Shown here piece by piece: positions 8,201-16,425 of a stretch of DNA of 21,118 bases. Location: assembly GCA_018262875.1 (NCBI GenBank), contig JADFDL010000007.1, positions 1 through 21,118 on the forward strand. The letters are read 5' to 3'. Numbering within the stretch: the stretch's first letter is position 1; every line of letters starts with the position of its first letter. Position numbers and translations under genes: made by a program. The notes under the pieces were generated by a model, which was not told the origin of the DNA, did not search any database, and was given only the letters and a program-made list of their open reading frames with translations. This DNA is from Rhodocyclaceae bacterium (GTDB taxonomy: Bacteria > Pseudomonadota > Gammaproteobacteria > Burkholderiales > Rhodocyclaceae).

Positions 8201-11200
8201 GCTGCTCTCGGCGCGCAGCGCGGCATGGGCGTAGAGGATCGAGTTGGCCAGACGCCCGTAGAGTTGCGCGTCCACCTCGCTGGCGTTGATCTGGCGCAGC
8301 ACCACCTGGGCGTGGGTCCAGGCCAGTTCGAAGACGCGGTCGGCCAGGCGCCGGTCCTGGTATTTCTCGACCAGGCCGAGGGCCGCGTCGCGGCTGCCGC
8401 CGATGCCGTACACCAGGTCCACGCAGGCCGATTGCTCCGGATCGAGGGTGATACGGCAGCGTATCGCCGCCACCGGGTCGAGTACCGAGCCCTGGCTGCC
8501 GGACAGCGTCGCGCCGTCCTCCATCGCCCGGGGCGCGGCGATGCTCCGGCCGCGGCCGATGAAGCGCGCGCGGTCGGTCTCGTAGGACAGCGCGCCGCCG
8601 TCGGCGTCGTGCACCGCCATCAGATGGAACATCCAGGGCACCGCTTCGTCGCCGGAGCGGGGCCGGCGCGTGCACAGGATGGTCCGGCGCGACGCGACGA
8701 TCTCGGTCTGCACGAAGAGATTACTGAATGCCGGATGCAGTGCGTCCGCGTCGGGCGCCGCCAGCACCACCTCCGCGTAGCTCGTCACCTCGATCGTCCG
8801 CCGCGTCGGGGAACGGTTGGTGATGCGCACTCGGCGCAGTTCGATGTCGTCTTCCGGCGAGACGACGATTTCGGTGTGGGTGTCGAATTCGCCGTCGCGG
8901 CGGCGAAATTCCGCGCGCCCTTCCGAGAAGATCGCTTCGTAGTTTTCCGTGCGCTTCAAGGTGGGCTGGTGTGCGCTCGACCAGGCAGTTCCGCTCTCGA
9001 TGTCGCGGAGAAAACAGAACGTGCCCCACGTGTCGCGGGTGCCGTCCTCGCGCCAGCGCGTCACAGCGAGGTCCTTCCAGCGGCTATAGCCGCCGCCCGC
9101 GTTGGTGACCATGACGTGGTAGCGGCCGTTCGACAGCAACTGCACTTCCGGCACCGGCGTGTTGGGACTGTTCAGTACGCGTATCGGCATCTGCAGGCTG
9201 TCCGCGTCGGCATGGATGCCGGTGAGCTCGTCGGTGCGGGCATAGAACGCCGAAGCTCTGGGGATGCGTTCCTGCAGCAGCAGCAGGGTGGCCTGGAACA
9301 GCGGATCCGACGCGAAGCGCTTCTGCATCGGGCGGTCCAGCAAGCGATACGCCAGGGCGAGCAGGCTCATGCCCTGGTGGTGGGCCATGTAGGAATGCAC
9401 CAGGGCATGGGATTCGCCGCGCCGTTGCCGCGCCGGGGTGTAGTCGATGGCTTCATGGAAGCCGAACTGGCCTTCCGCCCCGGCAGCGGCGAGGCGTTGC
9501 AGGTTCGCGCAGGCCGCCTCCGGCGCCACCATCAGCGCCATCACCGTGGCGTAAGGCGAGACGACGAGGTCATCGGCGAGCCCGCGCTTCAGCCCGAGGC
9601 CGGGCACGCCGAAGGCGCGATACTGGTAGTTGAGATGCACGTCCACCGTGCTGTAGCCGGATTCCGACATGCCCCAGGGCAGGCCGCACTGGTCGCCGTA
9701 CTCGATCTGCCGCGCCACCGCCGCCCGTGCGGTCTGGTCGAGCAGCGAGTGGTCGTAGGTCGGCATCACCAGTTGCGGCATCAGGTACTCGAACATCGAG
9801 CCGCTCCAGGACACCAGGACCGGCTCGCCGCCGCTGGTCGTCAGCAGGCGCCCGAGGGCGAACCAGCTCTCCTGCGGCAGTTGTCCCTGTGCGATGGCGA
9901 CGAACACGCACAGGCGGGCTTCCGAGGCCAGCAGGTCGTAGTAGCTCGCATCCCGCCGCCGTTCGTCCACGTTGTAGCCGATGGAGAGCAGGCGCGATGG
10001 CTTGTCGTAGAGGAAGCCGTACTCCATCTCCGCGAGTTCGCCGGCCTGCAGGGCCAGGCGCCGGATGTCCGCGATGCGCGCCTGGGCGCGGCCGCTGGCC
10101 TGCCCGACGAGATCGTGCGTCGCGGCCAGCGCCGGGTGGCCCGCGAGACGGCTCGATAAGGCTACCTCGAGCCCGGCCAGGGCGCGCAGCGTCGGGATGT
10201 TTTCAAGCTCGGGCAACTTGCCGATCCCGCCGTGTCCGTGTACTTCGGTCAGCCCGCTCCAGGGCGCCAGAAAGACCAGCTCTTCCCGCAACGCCGCGCA
10301 TTGCCGGGCCAGCGTGCCGGCCCACCAGGCCGCCTGGCTGCCGGATTCATCGCCCAGTTCGGCGGCGACCGCCTCGGCGGATCGCGTTAGCCGTTCCAGC
10401 AGGGTCAGCGCCGCCGGGAGCGTGGCCGGCCGGGCGTTGCAGGCCGATTCGAGCTTCTTGCGGAATTTTGCCAGCGAGGCGGTACCGGTTTCGCTCGCGG
10501 CCTCCTCGATTATCCCCAGGGTGTCGATCAGGCCGGCCAGCCAGCGCGTCTCCAGGATCGGGCGGTCGAGCAGCGCCATCAAACCCGGGCGCAGGGTCAG
10601 CAGATGGCCCGCCAGGTTGCCGCTGTCCACCGTCGAGATGTAGGCAGGGTGCAGCGGCCGCAGCGACAGCGTGTCGTACCAGTTGTAGAAATGGCCGCGA
10701 TGGCGTTCCAGCCCCGCCATCGTCTCCAGGGACTGCGCCGTGCGCTCGATCAGTTGCCCGGCCGGGATGTAGCCGAAATCGTGGGCGGTCAGGTTCGCCA
10801 GCAGCGCCAGCCCCATGTTGGTCGGCGAGGTGCGATGGGCCAGCGCGGCCGCGCGGTATTCCTGGTAGTTGTCCGGCGGCAGCCAATGGTCTTCGGCGCC
10901 GACGAAGGTCTCGAAGAAGGCCCAGGTCTTGCGCGCGATCCTGCCGAGGAAACGACTCTGCCCGGCCTTCAGGCGGGCCTCGCGGCGGGCCAGCGGCCGG
11001 CCGATCCACCAGGCGACGGCGGGGGAAGCCAACCACAGGATCAGGATCGGGCCCGCCACGGCCAGTGCGGCCGGATTGAACGCCGCCAGACAGGCGGCCG
11101 TGCCGGCGGCGAGCACGGGGGCGAACCCCATGTCGCGGAACGACGCGGCGAGGTCGCTGCGGCTCTGCCGCTCCTGGTCGCCGGAGGGATTCCATTCCAG

Positions 11201-13969
11201 CAACCGCTGCTGCGTGAACAGCAGGCGCCCGAGGGTGCGCAGGATCGCATCCAAGCTGTAGTACGCTTCATGCGGCAGCGTCATCAGGGCAAAGCCCGCC
11301 TGCGCGAGACGCTGGCCGGCGGCGCGGGCGGCGGCGGCGAAATGCTGGCCCAGCCGCATGTCCTCCGGTTTTCGCAGCACATCCAGCAGGACGGCCAGCA
11401 GCGGCGGAATCAGCAGGATGCCGAGCACGGCAACGGTCCACAAGCCGGCCGCGGAAAACACCGTCCAGCCCAGCAGCAGGAGCAGCGTCAGCGCCGCCGG
11501 CACCAGGCTGCGGCGCAGGTTGTCGAACAGCTTCCAGCGCGCCAGCGCCGTCAGCGGGTTGCGCAGGCGCCGTCCGTCGGGCCCGGGCACCCGCGGCAGC
11601 AGCCAGCCCGCGAGCTGCCAGTCGCCTCGAATCCAGCGATAGCGGCGGTTAACGTCGGCGCCGTAGCGGGCCGGGTAATCCTCGTACAACTGCACGTCGC
11701 TCAACAGCCCGGCGCGGGCGTAGCAGCCTTCCAGCAGGTCGTGGCTGAGGATGCGGTTTTCGGGGAAGCGCCCCTTGAGCGACTGCTCGAACGCATCGAT
11801 GTCGTAGATCCCCTTGCCGATGAACGAGCCTTCCTGGAACGCATCCTGGTAAACGTCGGAGACGGCGCGGGTGTACGGGTCGATGCCCGGCTCGCCGCCG
11901 TTCAGGCGCGCATAGCGCGACAGGTTGGTGCTGGGCAGGCTCACGCTGACGCGCGGCTGCAGGATGCCGTAGCCCGTGCAAACCCGCTGCAGGGCCGCGT
12001 CGTAGACCGGACGGTTCAGCGGGTGCGCCATGGTGCCGACGAAAAGCCGCGCGGCGTCGCGCGGCAGTTGCGTGTCCGTGTCGAGGGTGATCACGTATTT
12101 CACGCCGGCCAGCGCCGCGGTCGCGCCGACGATGAGCGAGAAGCCGTCGCGGTTGCCTTCGCGCAGCAGGGCGTTCAGGTCCGCCAGCTTGCCGCGCTTG
12201 CGCTCGTAACCCATCCAGATGCGGTCGTGCGGGTTCCAGCGGCGCGGGCGATGAAACAGGAAGAAGACGTCGTTCCTGCCGTCCGCGTATTGCGCATTCA
12301 GGGCCTCGATCCGCTCCCGCGCCAGTTGCAGCAGCGGCGCGTCTTCGGCCAGCGTTTCCTCGGCCGCGTCGCGGAAGTCGGTCAGCAGGCCGAAGTGCAG
12401 GTTGCCGTCGCGATTGGCGAGGAAGCGGACTTCCAGCGCTTCGGCGAGGCTGTCGACGTTGCGCGGGCTGGTGAGCATGGTCGGCACCACCACCAGGGTG
12501 CGCGATTCCGGCGGGATGCCGGCGGAGAAATCCATGCGCGGCAGCGAATGCGGCGACGCCAGCAGGGTGGTCAGCCAGTTCACCAGCGCCACCGCGAGCT
12601 GGCTGGCGGCCAGCAGCGCGAGGAAACCCAGCGGCGCCAGCGCCCAACCGGACCAATTGGCCCAATCGACTGCACCGCCCTCCCAGGCCTCCGCCAGCAG
12701 GCCGCCGGCGAGGAGCAGCGCGAGCAGCGCGATCGCGCCCAGGTACAGCAGCAGGGGAGAGCGGCTCGCTTCGCGTCGAAGCGCCACAGCCGCAGGCAGG
12801 CGTGCCTGCGTGGTCCTTTCCAGGTCGGGCAGGCCACCGTCGATCAGGTAGAAGCCGACATGCGCCGTCCGATCGTCGCTCCCGCGCCGCGCCGCGCCCG
12901 TGCGCGCCAGTGCGATGGCGCGAGCGGCCACATCGCCTTCGGCGAGCCCGCTGGCCCTCGCGACCGATTCGATGACGTGGCGGTAGCGGTCGCGGCTGGC
13001 GAAATCCATCGCGGCATAGGCCGCGCCCGGATCCGTGTGCAGCGTCTTTTCGACCGCGCTCATCGCTTCGACGAACTCGCGCCAATCCATCGTGCCGAGA
13101 AAGCGCAGGCTGCCGATGCTGTTGCTGATGGAGACCTGGTCGGCAGCCTGCTGCTGGTTCCCCGACCGCACCATCTGCTCGATGGAGAGGCCCGACTCGG
13201 CCAGTTGCTGTTCGATCCAGGTCAGCGGCAGGGCCAGGGCGGGGCCCTGTCCCTGCAGGCGGCGCGCCAGTTCCGAGACGAAGGGCGTGGTCATCGGCGG
13301 GCTCGATCGCGCCATGTCGGCGATCACCAGGATCAGGTTCTTCGGCTCCTGGCGGGCGGTCTCCGTCAGCTTGTCCGCCCAGTCGAAAGCCAGGTCCCGG
13401 TCCCGCCTGCCGGCGGAGATGCGCACCGCGACGCGGCGCAGGTTCTCGATCAGCGCCAGGCGCAGCATGATGGGGATGGCCCACAACTCGCCCAGCCGCA
13501 GCGAGGTGACCGTCTGGTACGCCGCGACGAAGCGGCTGAGGCTGTCCGGGTCCACCCGGCCGTCGCCGTGGGAGATGGTCTCCAGCGCGATGTCGTAGAC
13601 GCGCGGCAGACCGGCCGAAGCGCCTTCGGCCAGGCCCGGCAGCTCCCGGCTGTAATCCTTGGGCAAGTGGCGCCGGGCCGTGCGGATCTGCTCTTCGACG
13701 AGATAGAAGTTGTCGAGCAGCCATTCCCCGGCGGGCGTGATGCGGTGGTTCGCCGCGACCGCTTCCGTCAATCGCTTGCAGGTCTCGAGCAGCACGCCCT
13801 CGTTTGCTGCCAGCCGCGACAGCAATTGGTCCGGCACGCGCCCCGGCGCCAGGCGGTGGGCCGACGCGAGGCGCACGCCGTGCTGCTCCATCTGGTCGCT
13901 GCTGAACAGCTCCGCCCGCAACGGCGGCTCATCCTTGAACGGTTTGCCGGATTTCCAGGCGGGTCCCAC
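5291..13969 (-). CDS. ndvB: Cyclic beta-1,2-glucan synthase (NdvB/Cgs type), 2892 aa
   Basis: One giant inner-membrane enzyme, normal length for this family, that makes cyclic beta-1,2-glucans from UDP-glucose. Numbering is from GTG 13969. Membrane segments lie near 406-429, 442-470, 821-865 and 947-990. The GT84 glycosyltransferase has TLVVVPTML (491-499), the TLDTDTQLP metal/sugar-nucleotide motif (DTD 630-632), SHDLLEG (742-748) and RYRWIRGDWQ (776-785). A glucoamylase-like domain (about 1015-1545) includes DHWLPPDN and HSYMAHHQGM. Two beta-sandwich regions and a C-terminal GH94 phosphorylase domain follow, with GGGDWNDGMNR at 2563-2573, the catalytic Asp region that sets ring size. The open frame extends to an ATG at 14134, but that extension looks non-coding. 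GTG 13969 has GGGAGA at good spacing and sits just before the family-like PPLRAELFSSDQ. No frameshift is seen. Confidence 0.95.
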   Translation of the reverse strand: MGPAWKSGKPFKDEPPLRAELFSSDQMEQHGVRLASAHRLAPGRVPDQLLSRLAANEGVLLETCKRLTEAVAANHRITPAGEWLLDNFYLVEEQIRTARRHLPKDYSRELPGLAEGASAGLPRVYDIALETISHGDGRVDPDSLSRFVAAYQTVTSLRLGELWAIPIMLRLALIENLRRVAVRISAGRRDRDLAFDWADKLTETARQEPKNLILVIADMARSSPPMTTPFVSELARRLQGQGPALALPLTWIEQQLAESGLSIEQMVRSGNQQQAADQVSISNSIGSLRFLGTMDWREFVEAMSAVEKTLHTDPGAAYAAMDFASRDRYRHVIESVARASGLAEGDVAARAIALARTGAARRGSDDRTAHVGFYLIDGGLPDLERTTQARLPAAVALRREASRSPLLLYLGAIALLALLLAGGLLAEAWEGGAVDWANWSGWALAPLGFLALLAASQLAVALVNWLTTLLASPHSLPRMDFSAGIPPESRTLVVVPTMLTSPRNVDSLAEALEVRFLANRDGNLHFGLLTDFRDAAEETLAEDAPLLQLARERIEALNAQYADGRNDVFFLFHRPRRWNPHDRIWMGYERKRGKLADLNALLREGNRDGFSLIVGATAALAGVKYVITLDTDTQLPRDAARLFVGTMAHPLNRPVYDAALQRVCTGYGILQPRVSVSLPSTNLSRYARLNGGEPGIDPYTRAVSDVYQDAFQEGSFIGKGIYDIDAFEQSLKGRFPENRILSHDLLEGCYARAGLLSDVQLYEDYPARYGADVNRRYRWIRGDWQLAGWLLPRVPGPDGRRLRNPLTALARWKLFDNLRRSLVPAALTLLLLLGWTVFSAAGLWTVAVLGILLIPPLLAVLLDVLRKPEDMRLGQHFAAAARAAGQRLAQAGFALMTLPHEAYYSLDAILRTLGRLLFTQQRLLEWNPSGDQERQSRSDLAASFRDMGFAPVLAAGTAACLAAFNPAALAVAGPILILWLASPAVAWWIGRPLARREARLKAGQSRFLGRIARKTWAFFETFVGAEDHWLPPDNYQEYRAAALAHRTSPTNMGLALLANLTAHDFGYIPAGQLIERTAQSLETMAGLERHRGHFYNWYDTLSLRPLHPAYISTVDSGNLAGHLLTLRPGLMALLDRPILETRWLAGLIDTLGIIEEAASETGTASLAKFRKKLESACNARPATLPAALTLLERLTRSAEAVAAELGDESGSQAAWWAGTLARQCAALREELVFLAPWSGLTEVHGHGGIGKLPELENIPTLRALAGLEVALSSRLAGHPALAATHDLVGQASGRAQARIADIRRLALQAGELAEMEYGFLYDKPSRLLSIGYNVDERRRDASYYDLLASEARLCVFVAIAQGQLPQESWFALGRLLTTSGGEPVLVSWSGSMFEYLMPQLVMPTYDHSLLDQTARAAVARQIEYGDQCGLPWGMSESGYSTVDVHLNYQYRAFGVPGLGLKRGLADDLVVSPYATVMALMVAPEAACANLQRLAAAGAEGQFGFHEAIDYTPARQRRGESHALVHSYMAHHQGMSLLALAYRLLDRPMQKRFASDPLFQATLLLLQERIPRASAFYARTDELTGIHADADSLQMPIRVLNSPNTPVPEVQLLSNGRYHVMVTNAGGGYSRWKDLAVTRWREDGTRDTWGTFCFLRDIESGTAWSSAHQPTLKRTENYEAIFSEGRAEFRRRDGEFDTHTEIVVSPEDDIELRRVRITNRSPTRRTIEVTSYAEVVLAAPDADALHPAFSNLFVQTEIVASRRTILCTRRPRSGDEAVPWMFHLMAVHDADGGALSYETDRARFIGRGRSIAAPRAMEDGATLSGSQGSVLDPVAAIRCRITLDPEQSACVDLVYGIGGSRDAALGLVEKYQDRRLADRVFELAWTHAQVVLRQINASEVDAQLYGRLANSILYAHAALRAESSVLMRNRRGQSGLWGYAISGDLPIVLLRIGDLANIELVRQLIQAHAYWRLKGLAVDLVIWNEDRAGYRQVLQDQILGLVAVGLETQAMDRPGGIFVRSAEHISEEDRTLFQTVARVILSDSRGTLAEQVSRAGTAGVRVPRLVPGKPHPAELPAAFELPPRELILSNGIGGFTPDGREYVITTTPAQTTPAPWANVLANPRFGSIISESGQAYTWGENAHEFRLTPWHNDPVSDASGEAFYLRDEDSGHFWSPTPLPRRGATPYVSRHGFGYSVFEHAEGGIRSELWVYVAQDASVKFSVLKVRNASGRPRRLSATGYVEWVLGDLRPKSAMHVATEVDPYSSALYARNPYNTEFPDRVAFFDVDDADRTVTCDRAEFIGRNGSLENPAAMARTHLSGRLGTGLDPCAAIQVGFDLADGQERQIVFRLGLAGGEDANSLVHRFRGADAARRALEAVWLYWNHTLGAVQVDTPDQSLNVLANGWLLYQTLACRLWARSGYYQSGGAFGFRDQLQDTMALVHAEPRLLRAQLLLCAGRQFREGDVQHWWHPPSGRGVRTHCSDDYLWLALAACRYVQSTGDSGVLDEPVPFLEGRPLSAEDDSYYDLPGRSAVAENLYQHCVLAIRRGLGVDAMGAHGLPLIGGGDWNDGMNRVGIQGKGESVWLGFFLHEVLRRFGALARLRQDTDFAELCATEGARLRENLERHGWDGAWYRRAWFDDGTPLGSADSPECRIDSISQSWAVLSGAGDAGRSRMAMQAVDERLVRRDHALIQLLDPPFDRWEMDPGYIKGYVPGVRENGGQYTHAAIWAAMAFAALGDSRRAWELATLINPANHATSREAIETYKVEPYVIAADVYAVAPHTGRGGWSWYTGSAGWMYRLIVESLLGLRLEADRLHVAPCLPAHWNALKIHYRYRETVYHIAIVQTGAGKEGSEKRGGARLTVDGVGQDGQAIPLVDDRREHTVEISIPAE

Positions 13970-13974
13970 GGGGT

Positions 13975-13980
13975 TCTCCC
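13975..13980 (-). promoter_or_regulatory. Ribosome binding site deciding the GTG start of the glucan synthase
   Basis: GGGAGA on the minus strand is followed by five bases and then GTG (13969-13967). It favours this start over the upstream ATG at 14134, whose purine-rich stretch is directly adjacent with no spacer. Confidence 0.6.
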
Positions 13981-14248
13981 AGCCTCTCGGCGAATGAATG
14001 CAATTGCGACGCGCGGCATGACGCCGCGGCGACGATGAAGAAGCTTGGAATGCGAGGGGCGCTTGGCCCGGACTCCCGTGAAACCTTGGCGGGACAGCGG
14101 CGAAGTGATCAGGGCGGAACAAACACCCTGGCATCTCTCCGGATCATACACGCCTCGCGCTGTGACCGCCTGAAAATAAACAGCTATTCCGCCACCACGG
14201 GCCTATACTTGAAATGCATACCCCTTAAACACGAGCAGGAGAAACACC
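13981..14248. other. Divergent intergenic region upstream of glucan synthase and the small Lys-rich gene
   Basis: These 268 bases hold the control region of two divergent genes. Candidate -10 elements are TATGAT on the minus strand (14148-14143) and TATACT on the plus strand (14204-14209). Neither has a convincing -35. No riboswitch, operator or repeat was recognised. The ATG-started extension of the glucan synthase frame crosses it, but codes for an Arg/Ser/Pro-rich, unconserved-looking peptide. Confidence 0.4.
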
Positions 14249-14380
14249 ATGGCCAAGGTACAGAAGTCCAACAAGGAAACGAAAAAACAACCGGTGCTGA
14301 CGCCGAAGGAAAAGAAGGCGGCCAAGCAGGCGAAGAAGCACGCCGGGGGAACCACTCCCATGGTTGTCAAAGGTTCCTGA
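14249..14380 (+). CDS. Lysine-rich small protein, 43 aa
   Basis: ATG 14249 follows AGGAG (14237-14241) at good spacing and opens a 44-codon frame ending in TGA at 14380. The protein has about 13 lysines in 43 residues, with MAKVQKSNKE at the start and TPKEKKAAKQAKKHAG in the middle, and a short neutral tail TTPMVVKGS. Small basic proteins with MAK-type starts and similar lysine patterns are common in betaproteobacteria as hypothetical proteins (recall). The composition suggests nucleic acid binding or a ribosome-associated role, but nothing in the sequence proves it. It stands alone, divergent from the glucan synthase and convergent with the exported protein. Confidence 0.7.
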   Translation: MAKVQKSNKETKKQPVLTPKEKKAAKQAKKHAGGTTPMVVKGS

Positions 14381-14437
14381 GTTCGCTCTCGGGAAGTTAA
14401 AAGTCAGTCGCTGCAGCACGGCACCGCCGCGCCGCCC

Positions 14438-15829
14438 TTATTTCTGGTACTGCGGGTTCGGCACCGGAGACGGACCGCCCCCGCCCCCGAGCGGTCCTCC
14501 CGTGCCGCCGAGCGGCCCACCGGTCAATCCGTCGCGCGGGGGTTGCGTGAGTTCGCTCAGGCGGCCGCGCGTATCCGTCCCCGTGCCTTCGGCGCCGGCG
14601 CAGGGATTTGTATTCGAGTCGCCGCAATTCACCACCGCATTCGCACCGACCCTGTTTGTTTCGCCGGGCGCCTGCGACGGAACTTCGCCGCGCCCCGGTT
14701 GCGCGATCCTGCCGCCGGAGACAAGCAGATCGTTCCCGCGCTTCCAGTTCGTGTAGAAGTCGTCCATGAGCCAGGGCGCGGATTGATACAGCCAGGCCTC
14801 GTCGAAGCCGCGGCCGCTGCTGCCGGTTTCCGGCGGCGTGCCGCGATGTCGTTCGGTGTAGTGGATCCCGGAGCCATCAGGATGCGTAAATTGTATTTTC
14901 GCTTGAACCTCGCCGGTTTTGGGGTCACGCGTCCACTCAGTCGTACGCATGGCGCCATTCGAGGATACAGACTCGCCGCTGCCCCCGGTGACATTGCCAC
15001 GCGCATCTTTTTCCGTTCTGCTGACGCCAGAGCTGCCATCAGCGTCGTTCCAGCTAAACACTGTAGTCGTCGAACCATCGCTGTGACGTGTGACCCTGGT
15101 CGATGAGCGGTTGCCGTCCGCATCCGTAGTCTCCGGGAATTCGTCTATCGGTGGGGGATCCGAAGCGGGGCTCTCGCTTGCCTTGCCACCGCGTCCCACC
15201 CCTCGTCGCGGATCGGACCATTTGCCCTCGCCGGGCGACCCTCCCGGCCGCCCACCGAAAACCCCGCCGTCATCGGAGGGCCTGCGCGCGGCATCGAACG
15301 CGCTGCCGAGTTCCTTCAGCCGGTGGCTCTCGTCCATCAACCGCTGCAGCAGCCTGAAATCGCCGCCGAGTTCGCGGATGCGCGTGGCGATGCCCTTCGG
15401 AATCGACGACGATCGGTTCGCCCTGGCCAGCAGCGCAGGCGAGGCGCCGGCAAAAGAGCGGGCTTCGGTGTGAGTCTCCTTGCCACCCTTGCCCGCGCCG
15501 GCATACGAATAACGCGTAGCGCCCGGTACGCGCCTGCCTCTCTCACCATCACCGAACGTGATGGAACCTGACTCGCGGTCCAGCACGAACTCGACGCGGC
15601 GCCACGACCCGCCGGCCGTGGTCTCGCGCCAGCCGCCGGTGATCTTGCTGCCGGCCAGCCGGACGCTATCGGACACGGTGTGGGCGCCGCTGACCTTCAC
15701 CGGTTTGGCGGGCGCCTGGGCAAGGACGGTGCCGGCGAGCAGCAGCGCCGCGCCGGCCAGCAGGAGTTGCCGCGCCAGCCCGGCGCGCTGTGGTATCTCG
15801 AAGCTGTGGAACAGGGTCGTGCAGGACAT
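14438..15829 (-). CDS. Exported protein of unknown function, 463 aa
   Basis: ATG 15829 has GGGGAG at good spacing. The larger frame (to 15901) adds a stretch without a signal. A signal peptide is clear: basic region with LARQ, a hydrophobic LLLAGAALLLAGTVL core, and a cleavage site after AQA (about residue 39). A beta-rich part with GSWRRVEFVLDRESGSITFG follows, then a helical stretch (about 145-182). A Gly/Pro/Asp-rich linker (185-235) comes next. Short strand-turn units such as RHSDGSTTTVFSWNDADGS and FTHPDGSGIHYTERH (238-330) vaguely recall YD/Rhs-type hairpins. Cys402 and Cys410 could form a disulfide. The tail repeats GGPLGG (437-452). I do not recognise the family. It is divergent from the DUF2147 gene and probably monocistronic. 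Confidence 0.75.
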   Translation of the reverse strand: MSCTTLFHSFEIPQRAGLARQLLLAGAALLLAGTVLAQAPAKPVKVSGAHTVSDSVRLAGSKITGGWRETTAGGSWRRVEFVLDRESGSITFGDGERGRRVPGATRYSYAGAGKGGKETHTEARSFAGASPALLARANRSSSIPKGIATRIRELGGDFRLLQRLMDESHRLKELGSAFDAARRPSDDGGVFGGRPGGSPGEGKWSDPRRGVGRGGKASESPASDPPPIDEFPETTDADGNRSSTRVTRHSDGSTTTVFSWNDADGSSGVSRTEKDARGNVTGGSGESVSSNGAMRTTEWTRDPKTGEVQAKIQFTHPDGSGIHYTERHRGTPPETGSSGRGFDEAWLYQSAPWLMDDFYTNWKRGNDLLVSGGRIAQPGRGEVPSQAPGETNRVGANAVVNCGDSNTNPCAGAEGTGTDTRGRLSELTQPPRDGLTGGPLGGTGGPLGGGGGPSPVPNPQYQK

Positions 15830-15890
15830 GTGCGGACTCCCCGAAGGCAAGGTCAGGAAGCCTCGCCGGAATGACACCATACTAACAGCC

Positions 15891-15918
15891 TTGCCTTGCA
15901 AGGGGGATCAATTAAAAT
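15891..15918 (+). promoter_or_regulatory. Candidate sigma-70 promoter for the DUF2147 operon
   Basis: TTGCCT (15891-15896), a 16-base spacer and TAAAAT (15913-15918) lie 29 bases before the DUF2147 start. The 10-base palindrome CCTTGCAAGG (15894-15903) overlaps the -35 element and could be an operator, but no regulator is known. Confidence 0.4.
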
Positions 15919-15947
15919 CCGTCTACCCGCCCCAAAGGAGGACCGCC

Positions 15948-16397
15948 ATGACCCCGCTGCCCATCCGCCTCTGCCTCGCACTGCTTGCCGCCGGCCTGTC
16001 GACTGCCGCGCTGGCCGACATCCTCTCGCCCGTCGGCGCCTGGACCACCATCGACGACGAATCGAAGAAGCCGAAGTCCGTCGTCCGCATCGTGGAAAGG
16101 AACGGCGTCTATTCCGGCATGGTCGAGAAGATCTTCGACCCGGCCAAGCAGGATTCGAAGTGCGACGAATGCGCCGGCGACGATCCGCGCAAGGGCAAGC
16201 CGGTGGTCGGCATGACCATCCTCACCGGCCTGAAGCCGGACGGCGACAACGTCTACGCCGGCGGCACCATCCTCGATCCTGCCAACGGCAAGACCTACAA
16301 CGCCAAGGTGACCGTCATCGAGGGCGGCAGGAAGCTCGAGATGCGCGGCTCCGTCCTCTTCATCGGACGCACGCAGACGTGGGTGCGCGCGGAGTAG
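15948..16397 (+). CDS. DUF2147 exported protein, 149 aa
   Basis: A small exported protein of the DUF2147 family, whose members are periplasmic, probably beta-barrel (calycin-like), and without a settled function. A signal peptide (1-23, cleavage after ALA) precedes the domain start LSPVGAWTTIDDESKKPKSVV. Family landmarks are YSGMVEKIF, the cysteine pair CDECAG in the region usually holding CxxC, GKPVVGMTILTGLKPDGDNVY, GGTILDPANGKTYNAKVTV and the end LFIGRTQTWVRAE. ATG 15948 has a near-perfect AAAGGAGG ribosome binding site (15934-15941). The frame is open much further upstream, but the signal peptide fixes the start. It is the first gene of a two-gene unit: the Arg/Glu helix protein begins 28 bases after its stop. 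Confidence 0.92.
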   Translation: MTPLPIRLCLALLAAGLSTAALADILSPVGAWTTIDDESKKPKSVVRIVERNGVYSGMVEKIFDPAKQDSKCDECAGDDPRKGKPVVGMTILTGLKPDGDNVYAGGTILDPANGKTYNAKVTVIEGGRKLEMRGSVLFIGRTQTWVRAE

Positions 16398-16425
16398 GCT
16401 GCCGACGATACCCGGGAGAGAAAGA

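Noticed and set aside
5321..10159. A 1612-codon rightward open frame opposite the glucan synthase gene
   Set aside because: As above: a long open antisense frame is common in GC-rich DNA, and the synthase motifs lie on the other strand.
10604..14038. A 1144-codon rightward open frame opposite the glucan synthase gene
   Set aside because: It is antisense to strong coding sequence of the synthase, is rich in Arg, Gln, Gly and Ala as expected of a GC-rich shadow, and shows no domain.
14204..14209. Strong promoter for the lysine-rich gene
   Set aside because: TATACT is good, but no -35 element lies at 16-19 bases, so it is only mentioned as a candidate.
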